NCBI RefSeq assembly: GCF_002999335.1
Contig: NW_020312325.1
Location: 1-64,000 of the forward strand
Length of the DNA: 64,000 nt
Direction: 5' to 3'
From: Cyclospora cayetanensis
Lineage: Eukaryota; Apicomplexa; Conoidasida; Eucoccidiorida; Eimeriidae
Shown piece by piece: positions 1 through 10,887 of this stretch (position 1 is its first letter; each line of letters starts with the position of its first letter). Under the pieces are notes generated by a model. The model was given only the letters and a program-made list of their open reading frames with translations. It did no database searches and was not told the origin of the DNA. The translations under genes and the position numbers were made by a program.

Positions 1-2690
1 ATGTCTTTCCTCGTCAAGCAGCCATTCTTCGAAGTGCCTGTAGCTCATCTTACTGGCTAGCTTTACTATGCAGGCCTCGCCACTTCCTGCCTTCTCGTAA
101 GCGGTTCCACGCTGTCTCCTACCTCAGGTTGTCACGTTGTGTCAGTACTTGGGGTGTCGGTTACACATGCTCATTTGCCATCGTCGGCTTCCGCAGTAGA
201 ATCTTGCCAGCGGTGACGATGAAAGCCTTTAGGTGCAGTAGTGGTTCCTGCTCGTGGTCCTGCTCTTTCAGTGCAACTCCCGATATCAGGAAGCACAGAA
301 CGATCTGAGGCTCCCATAGAGAGTCAGGACTGAGAATTATTCTGTGCTGTACCTGGGCATTAAAGAAGGTGAAGTAGCTAGGGAAGTGTGCTACTGATAA
401 TACAGCAGCCGGATCAAGGCAGCACCTCATTAGTCCCAGAAGCGGCTCAAGTGTGAGCTCGGAGTTATTATTCCTTTGCTTCTAACGCTTAATCTGCGAC
501 AAGACGGGAACGAAACGATCTTCCAAGTACTGTGTCGTCCAAAGCTTGACCTTATAGCTCATGCTCTCTAGCACCCAACGCCGAAATTTACCGCCTCCCA
601 CACAATGCAATGGATAACAACGAATTCTTTGCACGTCTATTGAGAACCAAGGTCTTCTAGTCTCTGTTTTCTGGAACCGTGCACTGCAGAAGCCGGTTCT
701 TGGTTTCTTCATCTCCTACAGCTTTTTCTGGTTGGTGGTGCTAGTCTCGGGAAAGGTCTCTTGGTCTTGCACCCCAATCGCGCTCTGTTCAGCTATCAAA
801 CGTCATCTTTTCGTGATTGTCTTGCAATTAACCATCAGTGCGCCATCTTTGAGGCGCTCTTGTTTTTCTTTGATGCTCTTCCTGCCCCTCGTTCCAACAA
901 GAGTTCTCCGCCATCCGCTGGTATTGCTTGCCCCGCTCGTACTGCGGGTTTCTAGCTGTTTCATGAATCCTCATCTGTTGCTCAAGATTGTAATTTTTCA
1001 GGTGTTCGCGATTTCTTGTTCCGCATTCAAGGCTACATGAGCAATACGTTACCGTCTTCTCCCTTTTATAGAGTTTGCTCAGTTATTGCATGTTGCTCCT
1101 TTGTGCCATACGTTCGCAGACTCCTTCAGCGTTAAAAAATTCGAGGTATCGCCTGGAGGAGTATTTTGGGAGATGGCTTGCAATGACTTTTTTTAGGAGT
1201 ACCCCTTGCGTTTTTCATGGCATACCACCTGTGTCCCCTTTGTCGGCGTGTTTGACCTTTGGGGTACATGCTTTATTTTTGTAAAACCATAGCAGGGATA
1301 GGCAGCACCTCTACTTCTTCTCTAGCAGGTGACTGCCTTGCTAGTCCCGGCGGCTATGTTCTAGCCTTGTCCGTCACCCTGTGGAGAATCTAATTAGTTT
1401 TTCACCACCTGTGCTTTATAAGGTTACTTTTACCCTGCTTTTGCTTCTGGGTTTGTGGTTGCCGATGCGGCTGTTCAAGCTGGTGACGTCCATTAATTGT
1501 GCTTGCTGCTGTGGCTGTGAGTGACTTAGTCGGTATTTAGAAGGCTTCATCTGTACCCACAGCATTGCATCAACGCCTTGAGACCTTCCAAGCACTCTCA
1601 CAGAAACTCTGTCAAGAACCCCACGTCTTCTTGTGTCCCCGGCATCGACCTCTTGTCTTGACATGCACACTAGAGCACCCGGTCTCCTTTTCTGGTGATT
1701 GTGTTTACCCGGCATTGCCCCATGCCTCAATTATTCGCACCTAAGACATCGATTGTGGTCCAGGTTTTGCCAAAAAAACTGGCATCATTTCACTAGCGGG
1801 ATTCAAGCCCGATGCCACCGCACCGGAAGCATCCCATGGAGGCCTTTGTCTCAGAAGCTCTTCCCTGACACCTGTCTGCGAGGAGCAGCAATCCCGGCAA
1901 ACGTTTTTGCTGATAGTGGCCTTTGAGGAGACAATACCAGTCGCAGCCAGATTTGGTTTGTTTCCTGGTGACCCTCTTGACTTCTGGTCAGCCTGTGGCA
2001 CCTGGTGCTTCCCAGATTTAGAAGAATAGCTTTGGCTTATCATAATGCTTTATCAGGTATCCTTCTGTTGTGTTCCCAGTCCAGCTTGTATCTCTTGCTT
2101 GACAAACGATTTTGCCAGTAGCTTAATCAGTGTCTTCGCTGTTTGCCCACGAACTGGAGTTTCGCTGTAGTACACTCTTTACCATAGAAGGAATGGGCAA
2201 TACGAGTAACAGCTTCAGCACCTCCTCTCAGGGTGCATTCTTTTCTGCTATCCACAAAAATCTCGAGAACTTCTTTGAAGGCTCTCGTACAAAATGCCTC
2301 CCAAACAGCTTTGTTGGAATTGATACCGGCACGACCAAGAAGCTCAGCAGGATGAAGGCATGGGGGCCCTAGCTAAACTTCAATGCTTTCTACAAGACTA
2401 TTCATACCAAGCCAAATTTTATTTATTGTTGGCTGATTGTTTGTCTGTTCGTATGCTTTAGTTGCTGCAAAGTACTGTAAGCTTTTACCAGAAAATAAAA
2501 ATGTGTGCGTTGCCACCTGCTGATTTGTGTTACTAGCTATGAATTGTTTGTGCGGACGGGGTGCAGCTACGCGCACACCATCTGTCCCTCCTCTTGCATG
2601 TTAAGATTCCTGAGAGTCGCGGATACAGACCAGAGCTCTGTTTTGAAAAAAATTCCCAACACTCTGTATATTAGGGTGTATCTCCCCGTG
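1..2690. other. gene-free stretch, no feature recognised
   Basis: Both strands were read. Only short open frames without recognisable motifs are present (longest about 100 codons), and none has an identifiable splice pattern or family resemblance. No tRNA, rRNA or clear tandem repeat was seen. It is probably older repeat-derived DNA like its right neighbour, but I could not align it to other parts of the window. Confidence 0.5.
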
Positions 2691-2960
2691 GAGACCTTAG
2701 ATGGGGCGGTACAGTTGATTAGAAGCGCGTGGTTCGATGCAGTTGTTATTTGCTTATCCACTGGCTGTAAATGCAGAGATATCGGGACTAGCAGTTGACT
2801 GGCTTTAATTTAGCCAAGTTGTGGCGTGTCAAGCTACTTCATTGCGGAAAATGCTATGAAAAGACCTCTGGTGGTGAAAGATGAAGTTGGCATAGCACCT
2901 GTTGGAGCGACCGAGACAAACTTCAAACTGACGTGAGCCCTATAGCTCCACAGCCACTGG
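2690..2960 (+). repeat. diverged fragment of segment X
   Basis: Around 2,700-2,780 and 2,880-2,930 the sequence resembles 19,605-19,680 and 19,780-19,840 (and the X2 equivalents near 31,080 and 31,250). Shared landmarks are a 'ggttcgatgcag' core and a 'cacctgttggagcgaccgagacaaacttc'-like stretch that matches only in part. The order and strand are the same as in X. It lies upstream of the left protease/pol remnant, as X lies upstream of pol in units B and C, so it is probably the same internal region of an older element. Confidence 0.55.
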
Positions 2961-3649
2961 AACGGCATGGTTGGTAGACGCTAAACCGTTATGGATAAGT
3001 CTACAACTTTTCCCGACCAGATAAGTGCGATGGGCGCAATTTTGAGCGAGCATCCGAAGATTAAACTAGCCGGTTGAAGGTGCAGATGGTCGCAGGGGGT
3101 CCGGTGGCTTTGCGAGAGAACAACCAAACTTTGTGTTTTCACAAAAGTGGAATTCTCGAGGCTCCAAGAGTGAATGGATGCATTAACTGCAACCAAGCAA
3201 AGATATAAATCCTATGGACGTCTGGGCTTTGTCGAACGGCCCTAACTCAGATTTCAAGCCGACCGGCTTCTTTGTTCTCTCGTAAGCAGCTCGACAGGTC
3301 TCCAAAGCCTACCTGCTCCTCTAATGCGGTATCAGGTCATGTAAGCCAGACCTGCAAGCCCACCTAGGAGCCAAAAAATTTCAGCTACGGAATTGAGCCA
3401 CTTGGAATCAGGCTGCTTGGCAAGCAGAGAAGGCGGGCGCATAGGGGAGACGGCAAAGCTCCCCGCGCAGCCTGCGGCAAGGTGAAAGGGAGTGCAGAGG
3501 ATAGGGCCGCGGTTATATGCTCACCACGGGGCCATTCTCTGTCGATACAGGTACATGTTGACTACCGAGGGTAGCTAGCTGTAATTCGCACTGGGTGTAG
3601 AGTACACCTGTCATCCTCTTATCTCAGGAGACGGCAAAAAAATTCAATC

Positions 3650-4160
3650 TGCCTAGTTACTACGCAGCGCAGTTCCTAAAGCTCCGCTTTGCAGAGGGGC
3701 TGCAGGATGCAAAGGCTGGGAAGGCTTTGGCAGCTAAGTGCTACTTCCAACTAAATTCAGCTGTCGTAGCATTGTTTGTAGCTTTTGTGTCGGATTTGTA
3801 CCACTACGCAATCCTAGCCATGCCATGGGCCCAAGGATGAATCAGAGGAATGTGCGCATGTGCACGCAGCTACTTGTTGTGAGGAATAGTGTGCGGAAGC
3901 ACTGTGAAGAAGCGCAGCTTGGTCTCCTCAACATTGCGCATGCCATGTATGATGAACGGCATGGGATTAGTGCCTCGGCAAAGAATAACTTCTTCCTGGC
4001 GGTGGTTTAGCGGCACAGTAAGTGGAGGCGGCTCTAGGCATGTATGCTGTCTTAGTAGCTCTCCAACCGATGCTTTAAAAATAGAGTCGATTGAGCATTT
4101 CCTCAGGAAAACGTAGGAATCCGCAAACTTCACGCGAAAATTCGCGGATGTGCCGAAAAT
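3650..4160 (+). mobile_element. decayed Ty3/gypsy protease-region remnant (left element)
   Basis: The stretch aligns by eye with 61,000-61,450 on the same strand: a shared 'catgccatgg' block, an arginine/lysine-rich stretch, and a 'ggcggctctaggcatgtatgctgtctta' block that is similar but not identical in the right copy. In the right copy this region reads like a retropepsin-domain end (a PFLLVGMPW motif) just before RT. Here the frame is broken repeatedly and no catalytic DSG/DTG is visible. Assignment as protease region rests on position and on the right-hand copy, so it is moderate only. Confidence 0.45.
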
Positions 4161-4659
4161 CATGAATCGTCATCAGGCTAATAAGTAGCAGATTGTCTAG
4201 CCCATCCTTTGGGAAAATTTCTGAGTTTGCCTCTCGCGATGTTCTGAGGCTCTAGAGCCCTTAACACCATAAAGGAGAAATTGAGCAGCAGCCAAGTGAT
4301 GTGTTTAAAGGGGTTAAACAGCGGAAGCCGACCAGAGAGTTTTGGCATAGTCCTCTGTTGGTGCCAAGCAAAACACGGGATGTGTCTCAGCTGCATCAAC
4401 AGCTCCTTCTCTTGACACGATCACTGTAGAGCAGCTCTCAATGCTTCATATAGGCAAATGTTCCGAAACGCTACAGAAAACAATAGTTTTCTTGGTATGA
4501 GATCCTACAGACGCTTTCTTGCAGGATTCCGTTTGCCAAGATGACAGGCACAAAAACCGTTCCACACGAGCACACACAAGCTATAATATACCTGTATTCT
4601 ATGTAAACTGTAAACTAAATGAGTCCCCGGCTGAGCTTGATAATGATAATATTTATGAG

Positions 4660-6430
4660 CCTATGGCGGAGTAGTGGCTGCCTGTCGGCATGGCCGACGT
4701 CTCTCACTCTTAAGGAGAAACATTAAAGAGAATCTAAGCACCTGTGGCATCCGTTTACTTGTTGGTGCGCGAAGACTTGTGTGTGAAGGGACGCAATTCC
4801 TCACTTTCCACAAGAACCATTGTGCTTCTGTGATTATCTGCTTGAGCTGCAGTAACTGAACCAGATTTATAAGAATTGCAGTAGTCGAAGGGGGGCCTTC
4901 GCTTCTACTCACCAACAAAAGCGTCAGAAATTCCATGGGATTGCATCTTATCACCAAAGTTTTATTTCTGGATTTGCTAGATTTCTAATCGTTTTATTGG
5001 CCTAAATATCGCAGTCTGATTTGACTAGAGCAGGCGGTTGCCACCAAAGGATGCCTCTTGTTTGTCCTGACACTCCTTCCATACTGGCTGTACCTCTTGA
5101 TGCGCTTCAACTCGTTCTAAGAACCGATGCTAGTCATGTAGTGGTAGGTACAACTCCCTCCATTCAGATTATCTACACCACCAGTTTATGCTTATTGTTC
5201 TCGTCGCTTCACTAAAACCAAGAATCGGTATTCAGTGTGGGCAATAGGGCTATATGCTGCGTGGTGGCGCGTGGTAAAATGCCGGCGCCTTTTTTGTGGG
5301 CATATTCATATCCCCTAGACTAACCATCACACTTCAAGGTACCTAACAAACACTTTTCGGAGTTCGATAATTGTAAAGCTATTGGGTGGCTTGGGCGCTT
5401 TCTGCAGTGTAATTCCACAGCGAGTACTTCAAGGGTATCACCAACGGGGTCGCTGAGACCCCCTCGCGACGCTTTAGCGGTTGACTATTGTGTAACGCAG
5501 CTAATCCTTTTTGTGATTGTACGGCATCGACTTAAAATACGTGAGCGACATGCTTTTGATTTCCATGCTTGCGCCATTATTGTCAGATATGTGTATTGGC
5601 AAAGGAGGGAAGCACTACTGCGTAGACGATGGCCTGCAGTTGTCCACAGCAAAGCGGATAGCCCGTTGCTTGTGCATTCCAGCTTCGCTTTGCAGTGTGG
5701 CGCTGTGCGAGTGCATATGACCATGATTTTTCGGGTACAGCTGGTTTTGAACTAGGTTGGAGAATCTATTGCGGCTCGCGTGATGGCCTGGAATGGGTCG
5801 CTCGGCACAGGAGTATGCACTGTCATATGCAGATTGTCACCTGCTGAACCAAGGCACTCAAATATTCTTGACTACTGCTTCAAAAGTCGGCGTATTTCAA
5901 TGATTTTTATTACAGAGAGGGATCCAAAATATCTTGGTACATTTGGGTGTTCCTATACCACCCGTCTATTTGCATTGACCTAATAGGATCACTATGAACC
6001 ACCCTTAGGCAAATAGGCACAGTGCTCCAGCTGCGCTCTTTTGCATATTCAGAGGATATAATTGCAATAATTGAATCTCCTTTACGCTTTTCGATGTTTT
6101 GAGTGGGTGAATAATATAACAGCAAACTCGTCTGTCGTTGTTCTCCCGCATCCCTGGCCCACACTGAAGTGCCCCTCTCCCATCTGGCATTAGACCTGGT
6201 GGTCCCGAGTCAGCATCCACTGTTGGCGGCGGAGGGATTGAAAAACCGGCAGCCATCTCACGCAATGTGTGCACAAAGCTTGCGAGACACAAGCCAATTG
6301 AGTTAAGCTGAGTTTGGCTGTGAATATCGAGCCTGGAGATTTGGTCCTCGTCGACACACCTGACTAGTTGCACCAAGTGACCAGATGAAGAAGCTTAGGG
6401 CCAAGTGACCAGGACCAGTTGCCGAATTAT
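4660..6430 (+). mobile_element. decayed Ty3/gypsy pol: RT end, RNase H, integrase (left element)
   Basis: Translated in shifting frames, the plus strand shows successive Ty3/gypsy landmarks. Near 4,935-5,005, GIASYHQSFISGFARFL corresponds to the conserved LGLASYYRRFI-type motif at the end of RT. Near 5,090-5,150, LQLVLRTDASHVVVG is the RNase H start, with its first catalytic Asp. Near 5,390-5,480 is a WLGRF motif that precedes the ADALSR-like end of RNase H. Near 5,780-5,840, WPGMGRSAQEYALSYADCH is the integrase zinc-binding half. Near 5,900-5,960, ITERDPKYLGTF is the integrase core around the second catalytic Asp. From about 6,140 to 6,430 there are weak traces of the integrase C-terminal domain (GDLVLV-like). 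Stops and frameshifts are many, so this is an ancient non-autonomous relic. No LTRs were found. Confidence 0.8.
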
Positions 6431-6899
6431 GACGAATCAGAGCTTGGTCTCACTCTTTTGACTCCCCTACAAGCTGGACGGGTCACATACCTATCATTTT
6501 TGACTTCCTGTAAATGTTTCAGAATTCTCTGAAAATGTATACGGGCTTTGCGGCGCACAGAAAGAGCCCGTGTGGAGGCAGGGCGCTTCCAAGAAGTCGC
6601 ACGATGTGGCCTTGCTACACTGAGTTTCAATGACACAGAAAAGGAGTGCGGTTACTGAAAGGTGATGGGAAAAGCCAATATTAATAAGCGCCTGAAGGGT
6701 AGTTGCGGGCGTTGTTGGTTGGCGGAGATTTTATGGCTGTTTAGTTACCAACTTCGGTCAGTAAAAACAATCCAACGTGTGCCACGGTAATTTTCCCTTC
6801 GCCAGTGTCTTCTGCCCGAAATAGCGACGTTTCTGCACGGGTGTTGCTAATTACGTTCTTGACTAGAATCGTTAAGATGTTTTCTAGACTCATTTATGC

Positions 6900-7160
6900 G
6901 CACGCACCCTGAGATATAGTGTAGCTGCATTCACGCATGTTCCTCGAATTTAGGTAGATAATTTACTGTCTTGCATGTACTGCCTGTTTTGGCATGTAGC
7001 ACTTGCTGTTTGAAGCACAGAAGCTCTGCTGGCCAACTGTTTAACTTGGTCCATTTCACAGACTTTCCCTGTTCTTTGCTATGTCTCCGGAGGCCGTTCA
7101 CACATGCTAGTTTTTCAACGACAGCGAGCATCGGACGGCCGCGGTCAACTTGATTTGGCC
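6900..7160 (+). repeat. post-integrase region shared with units A, B and C
   Basis: The stretch around 6,950-7,110 aligns with 23,955-24,120 (B), 35,420-35,580 (C) and, inverted, with unit A near 14,220-14,400. Shared blocks include 'actgcctgttttggcatg' and 'ggaggccgttcacacat' (similar, not identical). This shows that the retroelement-associated repeat continues downstream of integrase even in the oldest copy. No protein could be assigned to it. Confidence 0.6.
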
Positions 7161-8500
7161 TACCATTCGGTGTTGACTAGCGTGTGTATATGCCTCACTA
7201 GGGAGATAAGGGATGGCACGGTATAAGAGTGGCTGCGCTGAGCACCGCTGGGCTCTTGAGAGGTTGCGAGAGCTTGCCGGCAAGCACGTTGACAAAAGCT
7301 TTGATACGATTCAATATTACGTGACGTCGTACTAAGAGAAGAAGGAGGCCTGCGCACAGCCCCAGGAATATCCAAGGCCTGCAAACTCTAGCTGTAAAGG
7401 ATCCTTCCTGCTGCATACGCTTCCTCTATCCAGAAAGCAGAGGGTGTTGCCATTCAAAAAAGCAGGGATCCAATCCAACTAGGGAAAAAATGTGGTGATA
7501 TGTTTCATGCCCACTGCACTTCTCAGCGTTCTTGAACCTACACAAAGCTAGAGCACATACCTTGAGGGCTTGCATTTTGCCGGATCAGTATCAACATTTG
7601 CAGTCAAAACATAAAATCCCACAAGCACAATAATTTCAAATGTAAGCAACCACACACGTGCCTTCAGGCGACGTTCTGCAAAGCTTTAGCTCCAGGAGGT
7701 GGTGTAGACGTGCTTGAAAAAACATGGCTGGAAATTCCAACCTGCCTTGCCAGGCTCACTAGATTCCAAACATCTTGGCGCTACAATTTGGCTGGCTCCT
7801 AGACAGGTCCAAGACGCATAAAGGCACAGCCGCGCTTGCGCGCACGAGTTTATAAGACTCTTTTCGTGCCTGTCATTTGGGTAAATGAGGATCTGTTAGA
7901 CATTTTCGAAGCCAACTGTCGAGAAGACTGTTGATCAGCATAGCTGGTCAAGTTAATCGCCACCATGAGGAAATGGTTCCCTCTGCTTCACTGTGATCTT
8001 TTTAAATGGCTAAAATGTCAAGGTACGTGCCCTACACTCCGTCGTTTCTGCAAAAGAAGTGCTTCTACGCAAAAGAGCTGGCCGATGTCTGGGATCTTTC
8101 TCTTGGTAAGACATCCACCTGCCGCTCAATTTCGTATTCATGGTAAGGGGGCGTCCGATGCTGCCGAACTCACCTTAGGGCTGGCTCAGGGAGCCCAATT
8201 CGATGCACAGAACGGCCAGCAGGTTCCCAGTCTGCTCGCAGCCCATTTTTGTTAGATGAATCCGCAGACTCCTTCATTAGTGCTCCTTGTGGTTCCTCTG
8301 CTCGAAGAAATATACTTGGGAGTCATCATGGTTCGCAGATATCTTTTAGACTTTACCGAGTATCCCAATAAGACCTGACTCCTAGTTGAACTGGGGCCGA
8401 GCTGCTGTAACCTTGCCAATCGCTGCCTTCTGCCGCCCCCTTGCAAACCTGAGCCTTTGGGGACTGCACTGGGTAGTGAGCAGGCAGATTGCACTTTTGT
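7160..8500. other. gene-free stretch; one unexplained 96-codon frame
   Basis: No recognisable protein, RNA or repeat was identified. An open frame of 96 codons at 7,965-8,255 (+) starts at an ATG in a CACC context, but it has no motif, no membrane segment and no sign of splicing, and no counterpart elsewhere in the window. I do not call it a gene. The homology to the region upstream of the membrane-protein gene seen at 6.9-7.1 kb fades out here. Confidence 0.4.
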
Positions 8501-8935
8501 GTCATCTCTGCGGAAAACAGATTTTGCCTCGCATCCCGTGCCGATTGCCGTAGGCAATTCTCGATCATTAATGAGTACCTGCATTAACGTAGAGTCCCCG
8601 TGGCGGGTCCCCAACTGCCCTATACTCTGTGGCCCCATCAGAGCGCCGGAGTCCGCGTAGGGAAAATCCCGTTTTTCCTAAGTATCCTCTTTGCGTTCCA
8701 TGCAGCTTGCGTCCAAAGGTCATACTTCTACTGTTAGCATTCATTTGGATTTCTAGTGAGCTGCACGCTGGGGATTCTACCACCAACTTTAGAACATGAT
8801 GCGTTGTGTTGGGGGCTATTCGGAAGCGTGTAGACTGTGATTTTGAACTGATAACCTGAACTCAGCACCCTTGAGTTCTAAATTTTGCGCTACTTTCGCC
8901 CTAGCAGCCAAAGACTCAAGTGCTGCACTCATGTG
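8500..8935 (-). repeat. post-gag segment shared with unit D
   Basis: This continues unit A beyond the point where unit B switches to segment X2. It aligns in the same orientation with 39,985-40,420 of unit D (for example a shared 'ctctgtggcccc'-type block and the 'ccaaagactcaggtg'-type block). On the minus strand it follows the gag remnant at about 9.2 kb. It therefore probably represents the original sequence downstream of gag, which in B is replaced by X2. Confidence 0.5.
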
Positions 8936-9179
8936 TCCCTGAAGCCTCACTTAGTCCATAACCTTAAAGAAGCCTATAGAAGCCTAACTGTTTGGTTGTT
9001 TAGTCGCTAAGTCGCTGCCCCTCCTACAACCAGCAACATGAAAGATTCGGTCTAGATGGGCCACTGCTACAGCAGTTGTTTGCGTACGTTGCGGCCTCGA
9101 CGATTTGTTTGCTCAAGCTTTCTCGGTTCTCCCAAAACTTGGCGCTGAGCTCATCCCGCAAAACACGATGATGCAATTC

Positions 9180-9300
9180 ATCAAGGCTTTAACTATAATC
9201 AAATGTGCATACACACAGTTTTACCGTGAATAGAGCCGCCAGGGCAGTGCATTTCCCTCCAGTATATGTGAAACAAGGGGCAGTCCTTCCTGTTCTATGG
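9180..9300 (-). mobile_element. gag remnant, unit A
   Basis: On the minus strand near 9,235-9,275 the translation reads LFHILEGNALPWRLYSR, a decayed form of the retrotransposon gag motif (hydrophobic-LEGEALxWW) that is clear in unit D at about 40,710-40,760. The frame is not open over any length. The equivalent plus-strand position in unit B is about 29,145-29,190. Confidence 0.5.
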
Positions 9301-10004
9301 CGTACATCATCTCCAACCTGCCAATGAGATATTTAGTAGTGGTCCAAAATTACGGCCACCATTTTTTATTGGGGCACGATAGCATCATCGAGGCACCCAT
9401 ATGCGTTTTATTCGGCTACCCACTCACTCGTGCCTGTCTACCAGTTGTGGGATGGCTCAGGCTGGCCTCTTCCTCCCCCCAAAAAGTCGTGACACTGTCA
9501 ATTAAAACCGCCAAGGGACGATTCACCAGTCCGCGTCCAGACACCCTGACCAACAAAATCATCAGTTAGCTTGTTTGGTACAACACAACTGCTGTAGAAT
9601 GACCTGAAATCCCACTGCATCTAGAGCTAGTGGAGAAGCAGGGAGAAGCTGCATCGAACTATGCGGTGCAATGAACTGTGACTTTCCACCAAAAGCTTCT
9701 CACAAAAAGACGCTTTCCCTCAGACTCCACTAACAAAGAGTAGAAAGGCATTATGCGTGTCTCGAAAAAGCTCTTTCTATCACTGCACGCTTCCCTATAA
9801 GTTTCTAGCATGAGGACAGGGGGCCGGCTACGATGCGCCCTGCTGCATTCCATGTATAGTCTCAGTACCTAGAGCTAGTGCACGAAGCATTTGACATGCA
9901 GGTACACCATACTGCGTTTTCTTGTGCTCAGCCGACTCTAATGTGCAATAAATGTAGATACCAATTGAAGAATCCTTTACTAACGCCTATTTATCATAAG
10001 TAGT

Positions 10005-10202
10005 GTGGTCGAAAGCCTTCTTGCGGGTGGCTTTGCTGCTCTACACCGAGATCCGCATTTTGCACCTAAAAATAAAAGGCGGCATGTTGCTCAAGGGCAT
10101 GGGACTGCACTCGATGTGGACAACCTGAAATTGAAAAATTGTTCTTGCCTTCGACTATGCATTTCTTGTGTTCACCAGTTGGCACTGCTTAACATGCCCT
10201 AG
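10005..10202 (+). other. 65-codon frame partly shared by the three units
   Basis: The frame is open here and as 70 codons in unit B (28,418-28,206, minus), with GGFAALHRD and VDNLKLK stretches in common. The unit C copy (about 39,795-39,605, minus) contains a stop. It is antisense to the membrane-protein gene and next to the 90-codon frame. There is no recognised domain; it may be a retroelement relic rather than a gene. Confidence 0.25.
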
Positions 10203-10370
10203 TCCTGTCCGATATGTATAATACATGATAATTGTCTCACCAGCTACTCCGCCGAGTAAAGGTGAGACGTCTTTGGAGCTATCGTGCTCGCTCGGCGATC
10301 CGATCTTATGTCGAGTATGGTCTAATATCCTCATTAATTCAGTGGTTGCTCCAAGCCAAGCTATACTACT

Positions 10371-10643
10371 ATGAAGCTACTTTTTATAATTATCTTCATG
10401 TTCATAAGACCTTGCAGAGAAGACCATATGGCTAGCGTCATATTTGCCTCGCTTTTTGTTCGCCACTTTTTGTCGTTTTTACGCATTATTTCATGTATCA
10501 CCGCTAGGAAAGTAGCCTCCAAAACAGTACTATGCTTCACAACACGACCTTATCAACGAATTGGCAAGGAAACTGGATCTGAACACAAGGTAGAGTGCGT
10601 TGCCCCTCTACCTAAAGAGAGTTGCCGCCTTTTCCACGAGTAA
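10371..10643 (+). other. 90-codon frame conserved in all three units (copy A)
   Basis: The frame starts with ATG and is exactly 90 codons, as in copies B (28,037-27,765, minus) and C (39,462-39,190, minus). The N-terminus MKLL is followed by a hydrophobic stretch (MKLLFIIIFMFI in this copy), then an HF-S-FL segment, and KETGSEH and ESCRLFHE near the end. It is convergent with the membrane-protein gene and begins beyond its 3' end. No family was recognised. Conservation of both ends in three copies is suggestive, but the units are recent duplicates, so retention may be chance. Confidence 0.3.
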
Positions 10644-10887
10644 AACGATTGCAAATGTATGTCTCCACCAAATATTTAACTATTATGCAAGCACAAGGAT
10701 AAGGTTGGCACGGGTATTCAGTGTGGCATTTTGTCATTCATTCAGAAGCCAGGTTAAGTGAGTTACCTGGTCGAGGAGAAAGTAAAACGAATCACACCGA
10801 GTCACACATGCGTATACACTTAAATCGATTGTGAATACGCTTTCTGTCGGTTTTTCATGCTCACATGTCCTTTCTGGACTTCCGGCA

